Source: Martelella lutilitoris (GTDB lineage Bacteria; Pseudomonadota; Alphaproteobacteria; Rhizobiales; Rhizobiaceae). From it: DNA of 64,000 bases. Position 1 is the stretch's first letter. Each line of letters opens with the position of its first letter. The position numbers were made by a program, and so were the translations under genes. The DNA lies in contig NZ_CP066786.1 in the NCBI RefSeq assembly GCF_016598595.1, positions 3,740,001 through 3,804,000 of the forward strand, in the 5' to 3' direction. Positions 26,850 to 36,376 of the stretch are shown piece after piece. The notes beneath the pieces were generated by a model. That model had not been told where the DNA came from. It saw nothing but the letters and a program-made list of their open reading frames with translations, and made no database searches.

Positions 26850-27563
26850 CTAAAGATCATCGGAACCGACGGCCGGGGAATTGTCGTCCTTCGGACGCTC
26901 TCCCTGCGGCTGGGAGCCGGTGGCGATGTAGTAGATCATTTCTGCGATATTGGTGGCGTGGTCGCCGATGCGCTCGATATTCTTGGCGCAGAACAGAAGA
27001 TGGGTGCACGAGGTGATGTTGCGCGGATCCTCCATCATGTAGGTCAGGAGCTCGCGAAACAGCGAGGTGTAGATCGCGTCGATCTCGTCGTCGCGCTCGC
27101 GGATGGAGCTCGCCTTGTCGGCCTGGCGCGATGTGTAGGCGTCGAGCACTTCCTTCAATTGCAGGAGCGCCAGTTCCGACAGATGCTCAATGCCGTGGGC
27201 AAGTTTGCGCGGCACCCCGGAGCCCTGCACCGAGATCACGCGTTTGGCGGTGTTCTTGGCCATGTCGCCGACGCGCTCGAGATCGGAGGCGATACGGATA
27301 GCGCCCATGATTTCGCGCAGGTCCGCTGCCACCGGCTGGCGCCTTGCGATGATGACGACCGCCTTTTCGCCGATCTCGCGCTCCGCCTCGTCCAGCACAA
27401 GATCGTCCTTGATCACCTTTTCGGCAAGCTCGGTATCGGTGTTGACGAGTGCCGAAACCGACTCGCTTACCATCTCCTCCGCCAGGCCGCCCATTTCGGA
27501 AATGCGGCGCTGGAGATATTTCAGCTCGTCATCGAATGCCGTCAGAATATGCGAGGGAGCCAT
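26850..27563 (-). CDS. phoU: Phosphate signalling complex protein PhoU
   Basis: A 237-residue protein with two PhoU three-helix repeats. Each carries the metal-binding pattern seen in the family: IRIASDLERVGDMAKNTAKR in the first repeat and LLFCAKNIERIGDHATNIAE in the second. It couples PstSCAB to PhoR and keeps the Pho regulon off when phosphate is plentiful. ATG 27563 begins the conserved sequence and has AAGGA upstream. It lies between pstB and phoB. Confidence 0.97.
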   Translation of the reverse strand: MAPSHILTAFDDELKYLQRRISEMGGLAEEMVSESVSALVNTDTELAEKVIKDDLVLDEAEREIGEKAVVIIARRQPVAADLREIMGAIRIASDLERVGDMAKNTAKRVISVQGSGVPRKLAHGIEHLSELALLQLKEVLDAYTSRQADKASSIRERDDEIDAIYTSLFRELLTYMMEDPRNITSCTHLLFCAKNIERIGDHATNIAEMIYYIATGSQPQGERPKDDNSPAVGSDDL

Positions 27564-27603
27564 GTCTGTTCCTTCCTTGGCGTGAGCGTGCGGCAACCGC
27601 CCC

Positions 27604-28371
27604 TCAGCCGAAACGTCCCATGATGTAATCCTGGGTGCGTTGGTCCGCGGGATTGGTGAAAATTGTGTCGGTGTCATTCTCCTCGACCATATGGCCGAGA
27701 TGGAACATGGCCGTGCGTTCGGAAACGCGCGCGGCCTGCTGCATGGAATGGGTCACCATCACGATCGTGTAGTTCTCTTTCAGCTCCGAGATCAATTCCT
27801 CGACGCGTGCGGTCGCGATCGGATCGAGCGCCGAGCAGGGCTCATCCATGAGGATCACCTCGGGATTGACGGCAATGGCGCGGGCGATGCACAGCCGCTG
27901 CTGCTGGCCGCCGGAAAGGCTGGTGCCCGGCTCGTGAAGCCGGTCCTTCACCTCGTTGAACAGGCCCGCCTTGATCAGGCTGGTCTCGACGATCTGGTCG
28001 AATTCGCCGCGATGGCGGGCCAGCCCGTGGATGCGCGGCCCGTAGGCGACATTCTCGTAGATCGACTTCGGGAAAGGATTGGGGTTCTGGAACACCATGC
28101 CGACGCGCGCCCTGAGCTCCACCACATCGATCCCCGAGGCGTAGATGTCCTCCCCGTCAAGCGTGATCGTACCGGTGACGCGGCAATTGTCGATCGTGTC
28201 GTTCATGCGGTTGAGCGTGCGCAGGAAGGTCGACTTGCCGCAGCCCGACGGACCGATCAGCGCGGTGACCGCGTTTTCGCGGATATTCAGGCTGACATCG
28301 AACAGCGCGCGCTTCTGTCCGTAATAGACGGATACCGCCTGGCCGGCCATCTTGTAGGTCATGTTGCTCAT
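27604..28371 (-). CDS. pstB: Phosphate ABC transporter ATP-binding protein PstB
   Basis: A 255-residue ATPase driving high-affinity phosphate uptake. Walker [11 protein letters not shown] is at about 39-48, the signature [14 protein letters not shown] and Walker [14 protein letters not shown] follow, and the C-terminal [11 protein letters not shown] is characteristic of PstB. It sits between pstA and phoU, with 35 bases from the pstA stop. Confidence 0.98.
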   Translation of the reverse strand: MSNMTYKMAGQAVSVYYGQKRALFDVSLNIRENAVTALIGPSGCGKSTFLRTLNRMNDTIDNCRVTGTITLDGEDIYASGIDVVELRARVGMVFQNPNPFPKSIYENVAYGPRIHGLARHRGEFDQIVETSLIKAGLFNEVKDRLHEPGTSLSGGQQQRLCIARAIAVNPEVILMDEPCSALDPIATARVEELISELKENYTIVMVTHSMQQAARVSERTAMFHLGHMVEENDTDTIFTNPADQRTQDYIMGRFG

Positions 28372-28406
28372 TGTCTGTTTCCAAGTCTTTTCGCGTTCGC
28401 CATGGC

Positions 28407-29735
28407 CTATCTGCGTCGCTCGAAACGGCGCCTCAGGATGACGGCCGTGATGTTCATGAGGATGAGGAACGCCAGAAGCACGATGATGGCGGCGGAGGTG
28501 CGTTCGACGAAGGCCCGCTCAGCCTCTCCCGCCCACATGTAGATCTGAACCGGAAGCGCCGTTGCCGGATCAAGCGGGCTTGCCGGATAATCGGCGACGA
28601 AGGCGACCATGCCGATCAGGAGCAGCGGCGCGGTTTCGCCGAGCGCCTGCGCGAGGCCGATGATCGTTCCCGTCAGGATGCCGGGCATGGCCTGCGGCAG
28701 GACGTGGTGGAACACCGCCTGCATCTTCGAAGCCCCGACGCCGAGCGCCGCCGAACGGATGGAGGACGGCACGGCCTGCAGCGCCGCGCGGGTGGCGATG
28801 ATGATCGTCGGCAGCGTCATCAGTGTCAGCACCAGCCCGCCGACGAGCGAGGCAGAGCGCGGCAGGCCCAGAAGCCCGATGAACACGGCAAGGCCCAGAA
28901 GGCCGAAAATGATCGAGGGAACGGCCGCCAGATTGTTGATGTTGATCTCGATGATATCCGTGAACCGGTTCTTCGGCGCGAATTCTTCCAGATAGATCGC
29001 CGAGGCGACGCCGATCGGCAAGGCCAGAAGCAGAACCACGCCCATCATGTAGAGCGTGCCGACAAAGGCGACGCCGATGCCAGCCGATTCCGGGCGGCTC
29101 GATGCGCCGTGAGTGAAGAAGCCGGTGTTGAAGGACTTTTGCATCAGGCCGAGCGCTTCAAGCCTTTCCAGCCACTCAAGCTGGCGATCGGAGACGCGCC
29201 GGCTCGTCTCCGGCACGGTCAGGTCGATCTGCCCCTTGTAGGCCGAATCGATGTCGGCCGACGCCAGAAGCCGCACATTGACCGTCTCGCCGATCACCGA
29301 GGGGTCCTTCAGCACGACATCGCGCAGTTCCACCCGGCTCGAGCGCGAGATCATCCGCATCGCCGCGCGCATTTCGGGGCCGTTTGCCGGGCTGATTTCC
29401 AGCGTTTCGGCGAGCGCCGCCTCGACCAGTTCGGGATAGTCAGCCGTCAGCAGCAGACGGGGATCGTCTTCCCGCGCGCCCTCGGGATCGATGACGGCGG
29501 CATCGAAGGTGATGGGCAGGGTGACGGTCGTCTGCTCGAAGGCGGTATAGCCCTTGCCGACAACGGAGAGCAGAAGGGCTGCGAGGAAGAAGATCCCTGA
29601 CGAGATCGCGAGCACGCCGTAAAGGCGGAAGCGTCGTTCAGCCGCATGGCGGCGCTTCAGTCCCTTGCGCCGGGTTTCCGCCAGTTGCCTGCGGCTTTCC
29701 TCCCGCTCGGTCGCGGTGCTGAATGTCTCGGTCAT
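28407..29735 (-). CDS. pstA: Phosphate ABC transporter permease PstA (with N-terminal DUF3333)
   Basis: A 442-residue inner-membrane permease. The C-terminal 250 residues are the typical PstA transport domain with six helices and the cytoplasmic loop ALRAVP-like segment [19 protein letters not shown]. The first 180 residues are an added domain (DUF3333 type) with one helix (about 42-65) and a periplasmic segment; this long form is normal in alphaproteobacteria. Its ATG overlaps the pstC stop in ATGA, showing translational coupling. Confidence 0.96.
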   Translation of the reverse strand: MTETFSTATEREESRRQLAETRRKGLKRRHAAERRFRLYGVLAISSGIFFLAALLLSVVGKGYTAFEQTTVTLPITFDAAVIDPEGAREDDPRLLLTADYPELVEAALAETLEISPANGPEMRAAMRMISRSSRVELRDVVLKDPSVIGETVNVRLLASADIDSAYKGQIDLTVPETSRRVSDRQLEWLERLEALGLMQKSFNTGFFTHGASSRPESAGIGVAFVGTLYMMGVVLLLALPIGVASAIYLEEFAPKNRFTDIIEININNLAAVPSIIFGLLGLAVFIGLLGLPRSASLVGGLVLTLMTLPTIIIATRAALQAVPSSIRSAALGVGASKMQAVFHHVLPQAMPGILTGTIIGLAQALGETAPLLLIGMVAFVADYPASPLDPATALPVQIYMWAGEAERAFVERTSAAIIVLLAFLILMNITAVILRRRFERRR

Positions 29736-31222
29736 TCATACTGCTCCCGGTATTTGCGCACGATGTAGAGCGCGTAGACATTGAGGCAGAGCGTGATCAC
29801 GAAGAGCGTCAGGCCGAGCGCAAAGGCGACCAGCGTCTGCGGCGTGTCGAACTGCAGGTCGCCCGTCAGCTGGTTGACGATCTTGACCGTGACGGTCGTC
29901 ATCGGCTCCAGCGGATTGATCTGCAACTGCGCGGCAACGCCTGCGGCAAGCACCACGATCATCGTCTCGCCGATCGCGCGCGAAGCCGTCAGGAGTAGCG
30001 CCCCGACGACGCCGGGAAGAGCTGCCGGCAGGACCACGCGCTTGATCGTTTCCGAGCGCGTGGCACCGAGGCCGAGCGAACCCTTGCGCAGGCTGTCCGG
30101 CACCTGACTGATGATGTCATCCGACAGCGAGGAGACGAAGGGGATGAGCATGATGCCCATGACCACGCCGGCCGTCAGCACCGATTGCGCCTCGATGAAA
30201 TTGCGGTAGCTGCCGGTAAAAAGCCCGTTCAGTTCCGCCGAGATGTCGCGCAGCATCGGGCCGACGGTGACGAGCGCGAAAAAGCCGTAGACGATGGTCG
30301 GGATGCCCGCCAGCACTTCCAGCAGCGGCTTGGTGACCGAGCGTAGCCTGGCGCCTGCATATTCCGACATGTAGATCGCCGCATAAAGCCCGACGGGCAC
30401 GGCCACCGCCATGGCGACGAGGGAGATGTAGAGCGTGCCGGCCAGCAGCGGGATCAAGCCGAACTGCCCGGCCGAACCGGCCTCGCCGGCCGCGGCAAAG
30501 CGCGGATCCCAGACCGTGCCGAAAAAGAAGTCGGCCGGGGGCACGGCCGAGAAGAAGCGCAGCGTCTCCGTCAGCATCGACAGAACGATGCCGACGGTCG
30601 TCAGGACCGCGATCGTGGATGCCAGAAGCAGGACCGCGAGCACCACCTGCTCGACCCGCCTGCGCGCGGCAAAGGCAGGGCTGACGGACCGATAGGCAAG
30701 TCCGAGTGAGACCAGCGCCACGGCGAGCACGGCCGCAGCCATGGCTGCGTTTGACCGCGCCGAAAGCGCGTTGAGCCTTTCGGCCGAAGCAAGAACAAAG
30801 GGCCTCGGCGAAGCGGCAAGCGGAATGCCGCGCTCGGCCAGCACGGCGCGCAGCGCGCCGGCATCCTCATTGACCCGCGCCCGCGCGTCTTTCGGCAATT
30901 GTCTCAGGCCGTAGGCAACGGAGGTGACCGAATTGTAGACCAGAGACTGCGCCGCCTCCGGCTGCTCCTTCACGCTCTCTGGGAAGCCGGAGCGGATCTC
31001 CGACCCGATGACGAGCGGACTTGCCACCATCCACGCGGCCATCACCACCAATGCCGGGATGACGGCGGCGATCGCTGCGAGGCTTGCGTGATGGGCAGGC
31101 CTTGAGTTCAGCCGCGCGAGGCGCGAACCGGCCAGCGCATAGGCCTTCGCCCGCGCCGAGAAATAGCCGGCGACGCCGAGCGCAAGCACGAGCGCCAAGA
31201 TGATCAAAAAGACGTGCGTCAT
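29732..31222 (-). CDS. pstC: Phosphate ABC transporter permease PstC
   Basis: A 496-residue permease, about 180 residues longer than E. coli PstC because of an N-terminal extension with two helices and a periplasmic stretch. The transport domain is in the C-terminal half, with LPAALPGVVGALLLTASRAIGETMIV as the family coupling-loop region. ATG 31222 has GGAT upstream; ATG 31255 would add 11 residues and cannot be excluded. The stop overlaps the pstA start. The extension mirrors that of PstA, which suggests paired periplasmic parts. Confidence 0.95.
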   Translation of the reverse strand: MTHVFLIILALVLALGVAGYFSARAKAYALAGSRLARLNSRPAHHASLAAIAAVIPALVVMAAWMVASPLVIGSEIRSGFPESVKEQPEAAQSLVYNSVTSVAYGLRQLPKDARARVNEDAGALRAVLAERGIPLAASPRPFVLASAERLNALSARSNAAMAAAVLAVALVSLGLAYRSVSPAFAARRRVEQVVLAVLLLASTIAVLTTVGIVLSMLTETLRFFSAVPPADFFFGTVWDPRFAAAGEAGSAGQFGLIPLLAGTLYISLVAMAVAVPVGLYAAIYMSEYAGARLRSVTKPLLEVLAGIPTIVYGFFALVTVGPMLRDISAELNGLFTGSYRNFIEAQSVLTAGVVMGIMLIPFVSSLSDDIISQVPDSLRKGSLGLGATRSETIKRVVLPAALPGVVGALLLTASRAIGETMIVVLAAGVAAQLQINPLEPMTTVTVKIVNQLTGDLQFDTPQTLVAFALGLTLFVITLCLNVYALYIVRKYREQYE

Positions 31223-31295
31223 ATCGATCCAGACCGTCCGGGCAATTCCGGACATTGATTGCGATTGCCCCCGGCTTGCGGATGGCAACCGGGTG

Positions 31296-32324
31296 TTATT
31301 GCAGCGCCGCCTCGAAGCCTGCCAGCATGTCGGCGCGTTGCCGCTCCGACGCTGGCACGAGGCCATATTCGGCCAGCGGGCCATAGGGGCCGGCCATCGC
31401 GTCCGAGAGGAAGAATTCGACATAGTCCTTCAGGCCCGGAATCGCGCCCACATGCGCCATCTTGACGTAGAAAAACAGCGGCCGCGACACAGGATACTCG
31501 CCGGATTCGACCGTTTCTGCTGTCGGCGTGACGCCGGAGATCGTGGCCACGTTCAGCTTGTCGGCATTGTTGTCATAAAAGGACAGGCCGAACACGCCGA
31601 GGCTCGTTCGGTCGGACACAACCCGCGCCAGCGTCTCGGTATAGTCGCCGTCGATGCCCGGCGCCCGTCCATCCTTGCGCACGGCAATGCAACGGTCCCC
31701 GCCCTGCTTTGCGCCGAAGTTTTCCTCGAGAAAGGCAAGCGCGCCCGCCTGCTCGCAACCGACGCCCAGCACCTTTTCCTCAAAGACTTCGCGCGTGCCG
31801 TGCTTCTCGCCGGGAATATAAGCCTTGATCTCGACATCCGGCAGCGCCGGGTCGATCTCGGACCAGCGCGCATAGGGGTTCTTTACGAGCTTGCCGTCTA
31901 TCACGAGTTCGGCGGCAAGCGCCCGATAAAGATCGAGCGGCGTCAGGTCCATGGCGGGCATCGAGACGTCGGTGGCAAAGACGATCCCGTCATAACCGAA
32001 GGGGATTTCGGCGATCCCGGTGACGCCGTTTGCCGCGCAGGCAGCGATCTCGCCCGGACGGATGGGCCGCGATGCATTGGCGATATCGATGCTGCGCGGA
32101 CCGACGCCCCGGCAGAATTCCTTCAAGCCGGCCGAAGAGCCGCCGGATTCCACGATCGGGGTCTTGTAGTCGGGAAATATCTCGCCGAAACTCTCGGCAA
32201 CGATCTTCGCGTATGGCAGAACGGTCGACGAACCGGCAATCTGGATCTGATCTCGCGCTTGCGTCGGGCCGCAGGCAAGAAGCGCGGCAAGAACCGCAGC
32301 GACCCTCATTACGATTAGCTTCAT
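31296..32324 (-). CDS. pstS: Phosphate ABC transporter substrate-binding protein PstS
   Basis: A 342-residue periplasmic phosphate-binding protein. The signal peptide spans about 1-23 (ending PTQA). Mature sequence begins with QIQIAGSSTVLPYAKIVAE, where the IAGSSTV motif contacts phosphate, and continues with VESGGSSAGLKEFCRG and IDIANASRPI, further ligand-binding loops. It is the first gene of pstSCAB-phoU-phoB and is preceded by a triple PHO box, so induction by phosphate limitation via PhoB is expected. Confidence 0.96.
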   Translation of the reverse strand: MKLIVMRVAAVLAALLACGPTQARDQIQIAGSSTVLPYAKIVAESFGEIFPDYKTPIVESGGSSAGLKEFCRGVGPRSIDIANASRPIRPGEIAACAANGVTGIAEIPFGYDGIVFATDVSMPAMDLTPLDLYRALAAELVIDGKLVKNPYARWSEIDPALPDVEIKAYIPGEKHGTREVFEEKVLGVGCEQAGALAFLEENFGAKQGGDRCIAVRKDGRAPGIDGDYTETLARVVSDRTSLGVFGLSFYDNNADKLNVATISGVTPTAETVESGEYPVSRPLFFYVKMAHVGAIPGLKDYVEFFLSDAMAGPYGPLAEYGLVPASERQRADMLAGFEAALQ

Positions 32325-32414
32325 GACGCATCCCTTGCGGGTTACATGTTTGCATCGTCTCGATGCGATGCCTGGTCCGCTTCCGTCACGAACCGCCGGA
32401 ACCGGACAGCCCGG

Positions 32415-32447
32415 TTTTATGTCATTTTTGATTCAGTTTTATGACAG
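32415..32447 (-). promoter_or_regulatory. Triple PHO box upstream of pstS
   Basis: On the minus strand three direct 11-base units follow each other without gaps: CTGTCATAAAA, CTGAATCAAAA and ATGACATAAAA. The first matches the CTGTCAT half-site of PhoB boxes exactly, and 11-base periodicity is the hallmark of PhoB arrays. A further GTCATAAAA lies a little upstream (32461-32469), but out of phase. The array ends about 90 bases before the pstS start. Confidence 0.85.
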
Positions 32448-32478
32448 TTCAGCCTATTGTTTTTATGACGTTTTTATT

Positions 32479-32581
32479 AGAGCGCCGTGCGCCCTTTCGG
32501 AAGCACAAAGGACGCTCTGACCTATTGAATCGACTCATCGTGCTTTCCGAAAATCGATTCCGATTTTCGGGCCGATGCGCC
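32479..32581. repeat. Rhizobial-type intergenic repeat with two hairpins
   Basis: Arms AGAGCG (32479-32484) and CGCTCT (32513-32518) enclose an inner GTGC...GCAC stem, and a second hairpin CCGAAAATCG-ATTC-CGATTTTCGG (32547-32570) has a perfect 10-base stem. The wording GAGCGCCGTGC..TTTCGG..GGACGCTCT and CCGAAAATCGATTCCGATTTTCGG is familiar from abundant intergenic repeats of Rhizobiales. It lies just after phoR and next to the pstS PHO box, and may act as a transcription boundary. Confidence 0.7.
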
Positions 32582-32594
32582 AAACGACAGGCCG

Positions 32595-33881
32595 TCAGAA
32601 TCGCACCGTGAAGGTGGTACCCCTGCCAACCGCCGACTTGACCACCAGCCGCGCGCGGTGGCGGGTGAGGATATGCTTGACGATCGCAAGCCCCAGCCCC
32701 GTACCCTTCTTCGAACGGCTGTCGGCAACCGAGACCCGATAGAACCGCTCGGTCAGGCGCGGAACGTGTTCGGCGGGAATGCCAGGGCCGTAATCCACGA
32801 CGGAGACCTCCGGTCCGCCGTTTTCGAGCGGCTTGAGATAGACATCGACCCGTCCGCCCTCGGCGCCGTATTTGCAGGCGTTCTCGATCAGGTTCTCGAA
32901 CACTTCGACCAGTTCGTCATTGTCGCCGTTCACTATAACCGGCTCTTCCGGCAGGAACAGATTGATGGCGACGTCCAGTTCCTCGGCAAGCGGCAGAAGG
33001 CTGTCGCGCACATGTTCGAGCAGCGCGTTGAGCTTCACCTTCTGGTCCGGCGAGAGATGCGCCTTGGCCTCGAGGCGGGACAGCGACATCAGGTCATCGA
33101 CAAGCCGGCTCATGCGCGTCGCCTGATCGAGCATGATCGGCAGGAAGCGCTCCTGCGCCTTGGCGTCGTTCTTCGCCGGCCCCTGCAGTGTCTCGATATA
33201 GCCGCGCAGGGAGGCTAGCGGCGTCCTCAATTCATGGCTCGCATTCGCAACGAAATCGGACCGCATGCGGTCGATCCGCCGGGCCTCGGAAATGTCGCGC
33301 AGCACCAGCATGAAGACCGGCTTGCCTCCCTCGACGCCGGCAACGGGAGCAACCCTGACGAGATAGACGCGTTCCGACGGCAGACGCTCGGAATATTCGA
33401 TCTGGTTGACGCGGTTGTTCGCGAGCGTATCGCGGATGACGTCGAGAACGCCCGGCGCGCGCATGCGGGCGGAGATATGCGATCCGAGCGGGAAACTGCC
33501 GAATGTGGCTCCGGCCGCGCGATTCTGGAACAGCACGGTTCCGTCAGCGGCAAGAAGATAGACGGCAAGATCGATCTCGTCGAGAAACCGCGGCAGGTCG
33601 CCGAAATCCGCCCGGCCCTCGCCGGGCGCCGACGCCTCTTCCGGCACTTTCGCCTCGCCGCCGGCGGGCACGGCCCCGATCAGGGCGGCAATCGAAACGC
33701 AAAGCCAGCCGACGATCGCCGCGACCGGCGGAGCAAGGCCGAAAAAGACGGCAGAAACGGCGGTGACAGCAGCAACCAGAAGAACAAGCCGCGCGGCAAG
33801 CGCCCGGGCTGCAATCGCCCTAACCGTCTCTTCCAGCCTTTTCACCTGATTCCCTCGCATTCTCCGCAAGAAGCGTTGCAT
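32595..33881 (-). CDS. phoR: Phosphate regulon sensor histidine kinase PhoR
   Basis: A membrane sensor kinase of 428 residues from ATG 33881. Two N-terminal helices (about 29-48 and 52-72) have almost no periplasmic loop, as in PhoR. A PAS domain (about 95-200) precedes the HisKA box ASHELRTPLASL with His216, then the ATPase boxes ENLIENACKYG, DYGPGIPAEH and KGTGLGLAIVKHIL. A GTG at 33845 has a much better ribosome site (GAGGGA, 5 bases) and may be the true start, giving 416 residues. It is separated from pstS by 270 bases containing the repeat and PHO box. Confidence 0.95.
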   Translation of the reverse strand: MQRFLRRMRGNQVKRLEETVRAIAARALAARLVLLVAAVTAVSAVFFGLAPPVAAIVGWLCVSIAALIGAVPAGGEAKVPEEASAPGEGRADFGDLPRFLDEIDLAVYLLAADGTVLFQNRAAGATFGSFPLGSHISARMRAPGVLDVIRDTLANNRVNQIEYSERLPSERVYLVRVAPVAGVEGGKPVFMLVLRDISEARRIDRMRSDFVANASHELRTPLASLRGYIETLQGPAKNDAKAQERFLPIMLDQATRMSRLVDDLMSLSRLEAKAHLSPDQKVKLNALLEHVRDSLLPLAEELDVAINLFLPEEPVIVNGDNDELVEVFENLIENACKYGAEGGRVDVYLKPLENGGPEVSVVDYGPGIPAEHVPRLTERFYRVSVADSRSKKGTGLGLAIVKHILTRHRARLVVKSAVGRGTTFTVRF

Positions 33882-33921
33882 ATACGCCTTTTGTGACAGG
33901 AATATTCAACGCCGCATATCT

Positions 33922-35199
33922 TCAGTCAGCGAACTGCGCCCGGATGGCGAAAATGTCGAGCGGCGCGCCCGCGCCGCTGAGATCGCTCGAGATCATCAGC
34001 CGCGTCGGCAGAACGCCGCCCCGGCCCGGATCGAGACGGACCACAAGGCTCTCGCGATGGGCGCTCGGGGTGAAGCGATGGCGCTGACAGCCGTCGATCG
34101 TGCCGTCGGCGCAGTAGATGCCGACCTGCTGACCGCCGCCGTCAGGCGCGAGCACGCTGACCTCGACCAGCACCGGACCTTCCTCCAGCATGCCCCTGAC
34201 CGCCGTCGGCAGGGCCACGGCGACCGCGCCGGCATCGCCCGTTGCCCGAGACGCGATCTCGACGGCCGGCGCGCTGTCGACCGTGACGCTCTCCATTGTC
34301 GCCGCAGACCCGGGAACAAGACTGTTTGCGCCGCCCGGCTGGAATACGCTCGTCCAGCTGGATGCGCCTTCGAAGTCCTCCGCCTCGATCAGCGGCGCGG
34401 GATTGGGCACGGCGGTGTCGAGTGTATCGGGGTTGAGGGCGAAATTGGATGTGACGACCCACCAGCCGCCGAAAAGAAGGAAGGCGAGCACGACGATTCC
34501 GATCAGCGCCCGGGCGAAGAACCCGCGCCTGCGGGACGGCCGCTCGGCCCTTTCCGACCGGCGCGCCTTTTCCCTTTTCTTCGGGCGTTTCGCCTTCGAA
34601 GCCTTCAGCGTCTTGCCGACCGGCCGGCGCTCCTCGGTTACGGCCGTGAGATCATCGATGGCCGAAAACGCCGCCGCGTCGAGATGCCCGCTCTCCTTGC
34701 GGTCCTCCGGCGAGACGGCAAAGTCGGCCTCGGTGAAATCGGCGTCCCTTCTGATCTCGGGTTCCACAACCGGGCTTGCGGGATAATCGAAATGGGCTTC
34801 AGGTTCTCCATGCAATGCCATGTCATCGAGCCCGGGCGCGTCCGGCGGCTCGGGCTCGAACGAAGGTTCCCGCCCTTCCGGCTGTTCGGGGGCGGCGCGG
34901 TGGCCGGGGCTTTCCGGCACACGGCCGACGGCAAAGGGATCGTCAAAGACATCAGGCCGGGGCTGACGCGCCGCGCGCGCCTTGCGGGCGGCTTCCGCCT
35001 CCTCCCGCTCGATTGCAGTGATGATCTCGTCAAGGCGGCGACGCTGGCGGCCAATCGCCTTGGTCTCCGTGATGCCCTGCTTGGCCAGCCCGCTTTCCAG
35101 CGCCTGTCGCGCGGACTGATAGATCCGCGCCCGCTGGTTGGCATCCTCCCTGTCGGTGCTCTCCAGCGCTTTCCTGATGGCTTGTTCCAGTCCGCTCAC
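33922..35199 (-). CDS. Single-pass membrane protein of unknown function upstream of phoR
   Basis: A 425-residue protein starting at GTG. Residues 1-75 are helical and charged; 76-190 are acidic and proline-rich, probably disordered; 195-228 are strongly basic; one hydrophobic helix spans about 229-250; and 255-425 form a probable periplasmic domain of beta type with a cysteine pair near CADGTIDGC. I recognise no named domain. The topology, with a long cytoplasmic part and a compact outer domain, resembles a sensor or envelope scaffold. It lies 40 bases upstream of phoR in the same direction, so the two may be co-transcribed. Related proteins seem limited to Rhizobiales (recollection, unchecked). 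Confidence 0.75.
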   Translation of the reverse strand: MSGLEQAIRKALESTDREDANQRARIYQSARQALESGLAKQGITETKAIGRQRRRLDEIITAIEREEAEAARKARAARQPRPDVFDDPFAVGRVPESPGHRAAPEQPEGREPSFEPEPPDAPGLDDMALHGEPEAHFDYPASPVVEPEIRRDADFTEADFAVSPEDRKESGHLDAAAFSAIDDLTAVTEERRPVGKTLKASKAKRPKKREKARRSERAERPSRRRGFFARALIGIVVLAFLLFGGWWVVTSNFALNPDTLDTAVPNPAPLIEAEDFEGASSWTSVFQPGGANSLVPGSAATMESVTVDSAPAVEIASRATGDAGAVAVALPTAVRGMLEEGPVLVEVSVLAPDGGGQQVGIYCADGTIDGCQRHRFTPSAHRESLVVRLDPGRGGVLPTRLMISSDLSGAGAPLDIFAIRAQFAD

Positions 35200-35423
35200 A
35201 CTTTCATCCCGTCACGTTTCATGAGGCACTCAAAACGCTATTGACAGTGTTTCCCCCGTCCGATCAAGGCAAAATACCGAATGCAGCCTGCAACGAAGCA
35301 ATCCTCCCGCCGGCCGGAGAACAACGCGCCACGACTGCAAAGCGTTGCAAAAGCGCGGGAAAAATGTCTCCCTTGCGGGCAGTGTGCCGCATCAGCGGCC
35401 TAGGGACAAAGCCTGAGGGAACA

Positions 35424-36185
35424 ATGTCGCAAACTTTCCGCCTCGATGACCTAATGCAGATGGCCCGCACGGAAGGCCGGATTGTGGCCGAGGACGCTGC
35501 AAAGCGCATGGGCGTGACGGTGCAGACGATAAGGCGCGACCTGCTGAAACTCTCTGAAGCCGGCAAGCTTACCCGCGTTCACGGCGGCGCCGTGCTGGCG
35601 TCGGGCACAAGCAATATCGGCTATGCCGACCGACGCGAACTCAACACGGCGGAGAAAGAGGCGATCGCTGCCGCCTGCGCCGCGGAAATCCCCGACAATG
35701 CCGCGATTTTCATGAATATCGGCACGACCACGGAAGCCGTCGCACGCGCCCTTATCGGCCATCGCGGCATTCTTGTGGTCACCAACAACATCAATGTCGC
35801 CAACACGCTTGTCGCCAATCCGGAATGCGAGATCGTGGTGGCCGGCGGGCAGCTTCGGCGAACCGATGGCGGTCTGGTGGGCACGCTTGCCAACCGCATC
35901 GTCGAGCAGTTCAAGTTCGATCTCGCCATCATCGGCTGTTCGGCGCTGGACGCTGACGGCGACCTTCTCGACTTCGACATGCTGGAGGTCGGCGTCAGCC
36001 AGACGGCGATCGCGCGGGCGCGCAAGACATTCCTTGTCGCCGACCACACGAAATTCGCCCGTTCGGCCCCCGCCCGGATCGCCTCGCTCGCCGATATCGA
36101 CACCTTCTTCACCGATCGTCCGCCTGAAGCCGGACTGAGCGCCCGCTGCAAGGCGTGGAACACACAGATCGTGGTGGCCGGCTGA
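35424..36185 (+). CDS. DeoR/GlpR family transcriptional regulator
   Basis: A 253-residue regulator. The N-terminal winged helix-turn-helix has the DeoR signature: LMQMARTEGRIVAEDAAKR, then MGVTVQTIRRDLLKL and LTRVHGGA. The C-terminal DeoRC sensor domain (about 75-235) contains FMNIGTTTEAVARAL and the sugar-phosphate-binding pattern found in GlpR-like proteins. The closest visible resemblance is to GlpR, the glycerol-3-phosphate repressor, but no glp genes are nearby. ATG 35424 has GAGGGA upstream. It is divergent from the unknown membrane protein. Confidence 0.88.
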   Translation: MSQTFRLDDLMQMARTEGRIVAEDAAKRMGVTVQTIRRDLLKLSEAGKLTRVHGGAVLASGTSNIGYADRRELNTAEKEAIAAACAAEIPDNAAIFMNIGTTTEAVARALIGHRGILVVTNNINVANTLVANPECEIVVAGGQLRRTDGGLVGTLANRIVEQFKFDLAIIGCSALDADGDLLDFDMLEVGVSQTAIARARKTFLVADHTKFARSAPARIASLADIDTFFTDRPPEAGLSARCKAWNTQIVVAG

Positions 36186-36224
36186 AGCTTCTCCTTCCGC
36201 GCGGCCGCAAAACGTCCGCCGCGC

Positions 36225-36272
36225 CTTCCCGAACGGAACAAACAGGCCCCTGCCCGCTTTGTTCTCGGGAAG
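36225..36272 (+). terminator. Interrupted hairpin after the DeoR regulator gene
   Basis: CTTCCCGA (36225-36232) pairs with TCGGGAAG (36265-36272), and AACAAA pairs further inside with TTTGTT. It lies 39 bases past the DeoR stop in the 191-base gap before the next gene. No T tract is present, so its role is uncertain. Confidence 0.35.
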
Positions 36273-36376
36273 AGCGGCCCTGCCGGCCGGATGAAACGCA
36301 TGCCATTGGGAACCGAAAGCTGCCGCACCGCCAGTCCCGGCCGGTCGCGGTGCCATGACGCGGAGCGCGAGATTTG

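Noticed and set aside
35241..35246. TTGACA as a -35 element for the DeoR gene
   Set aside because: No acceptable -10 hexamer lies 16-18 bases downstream.
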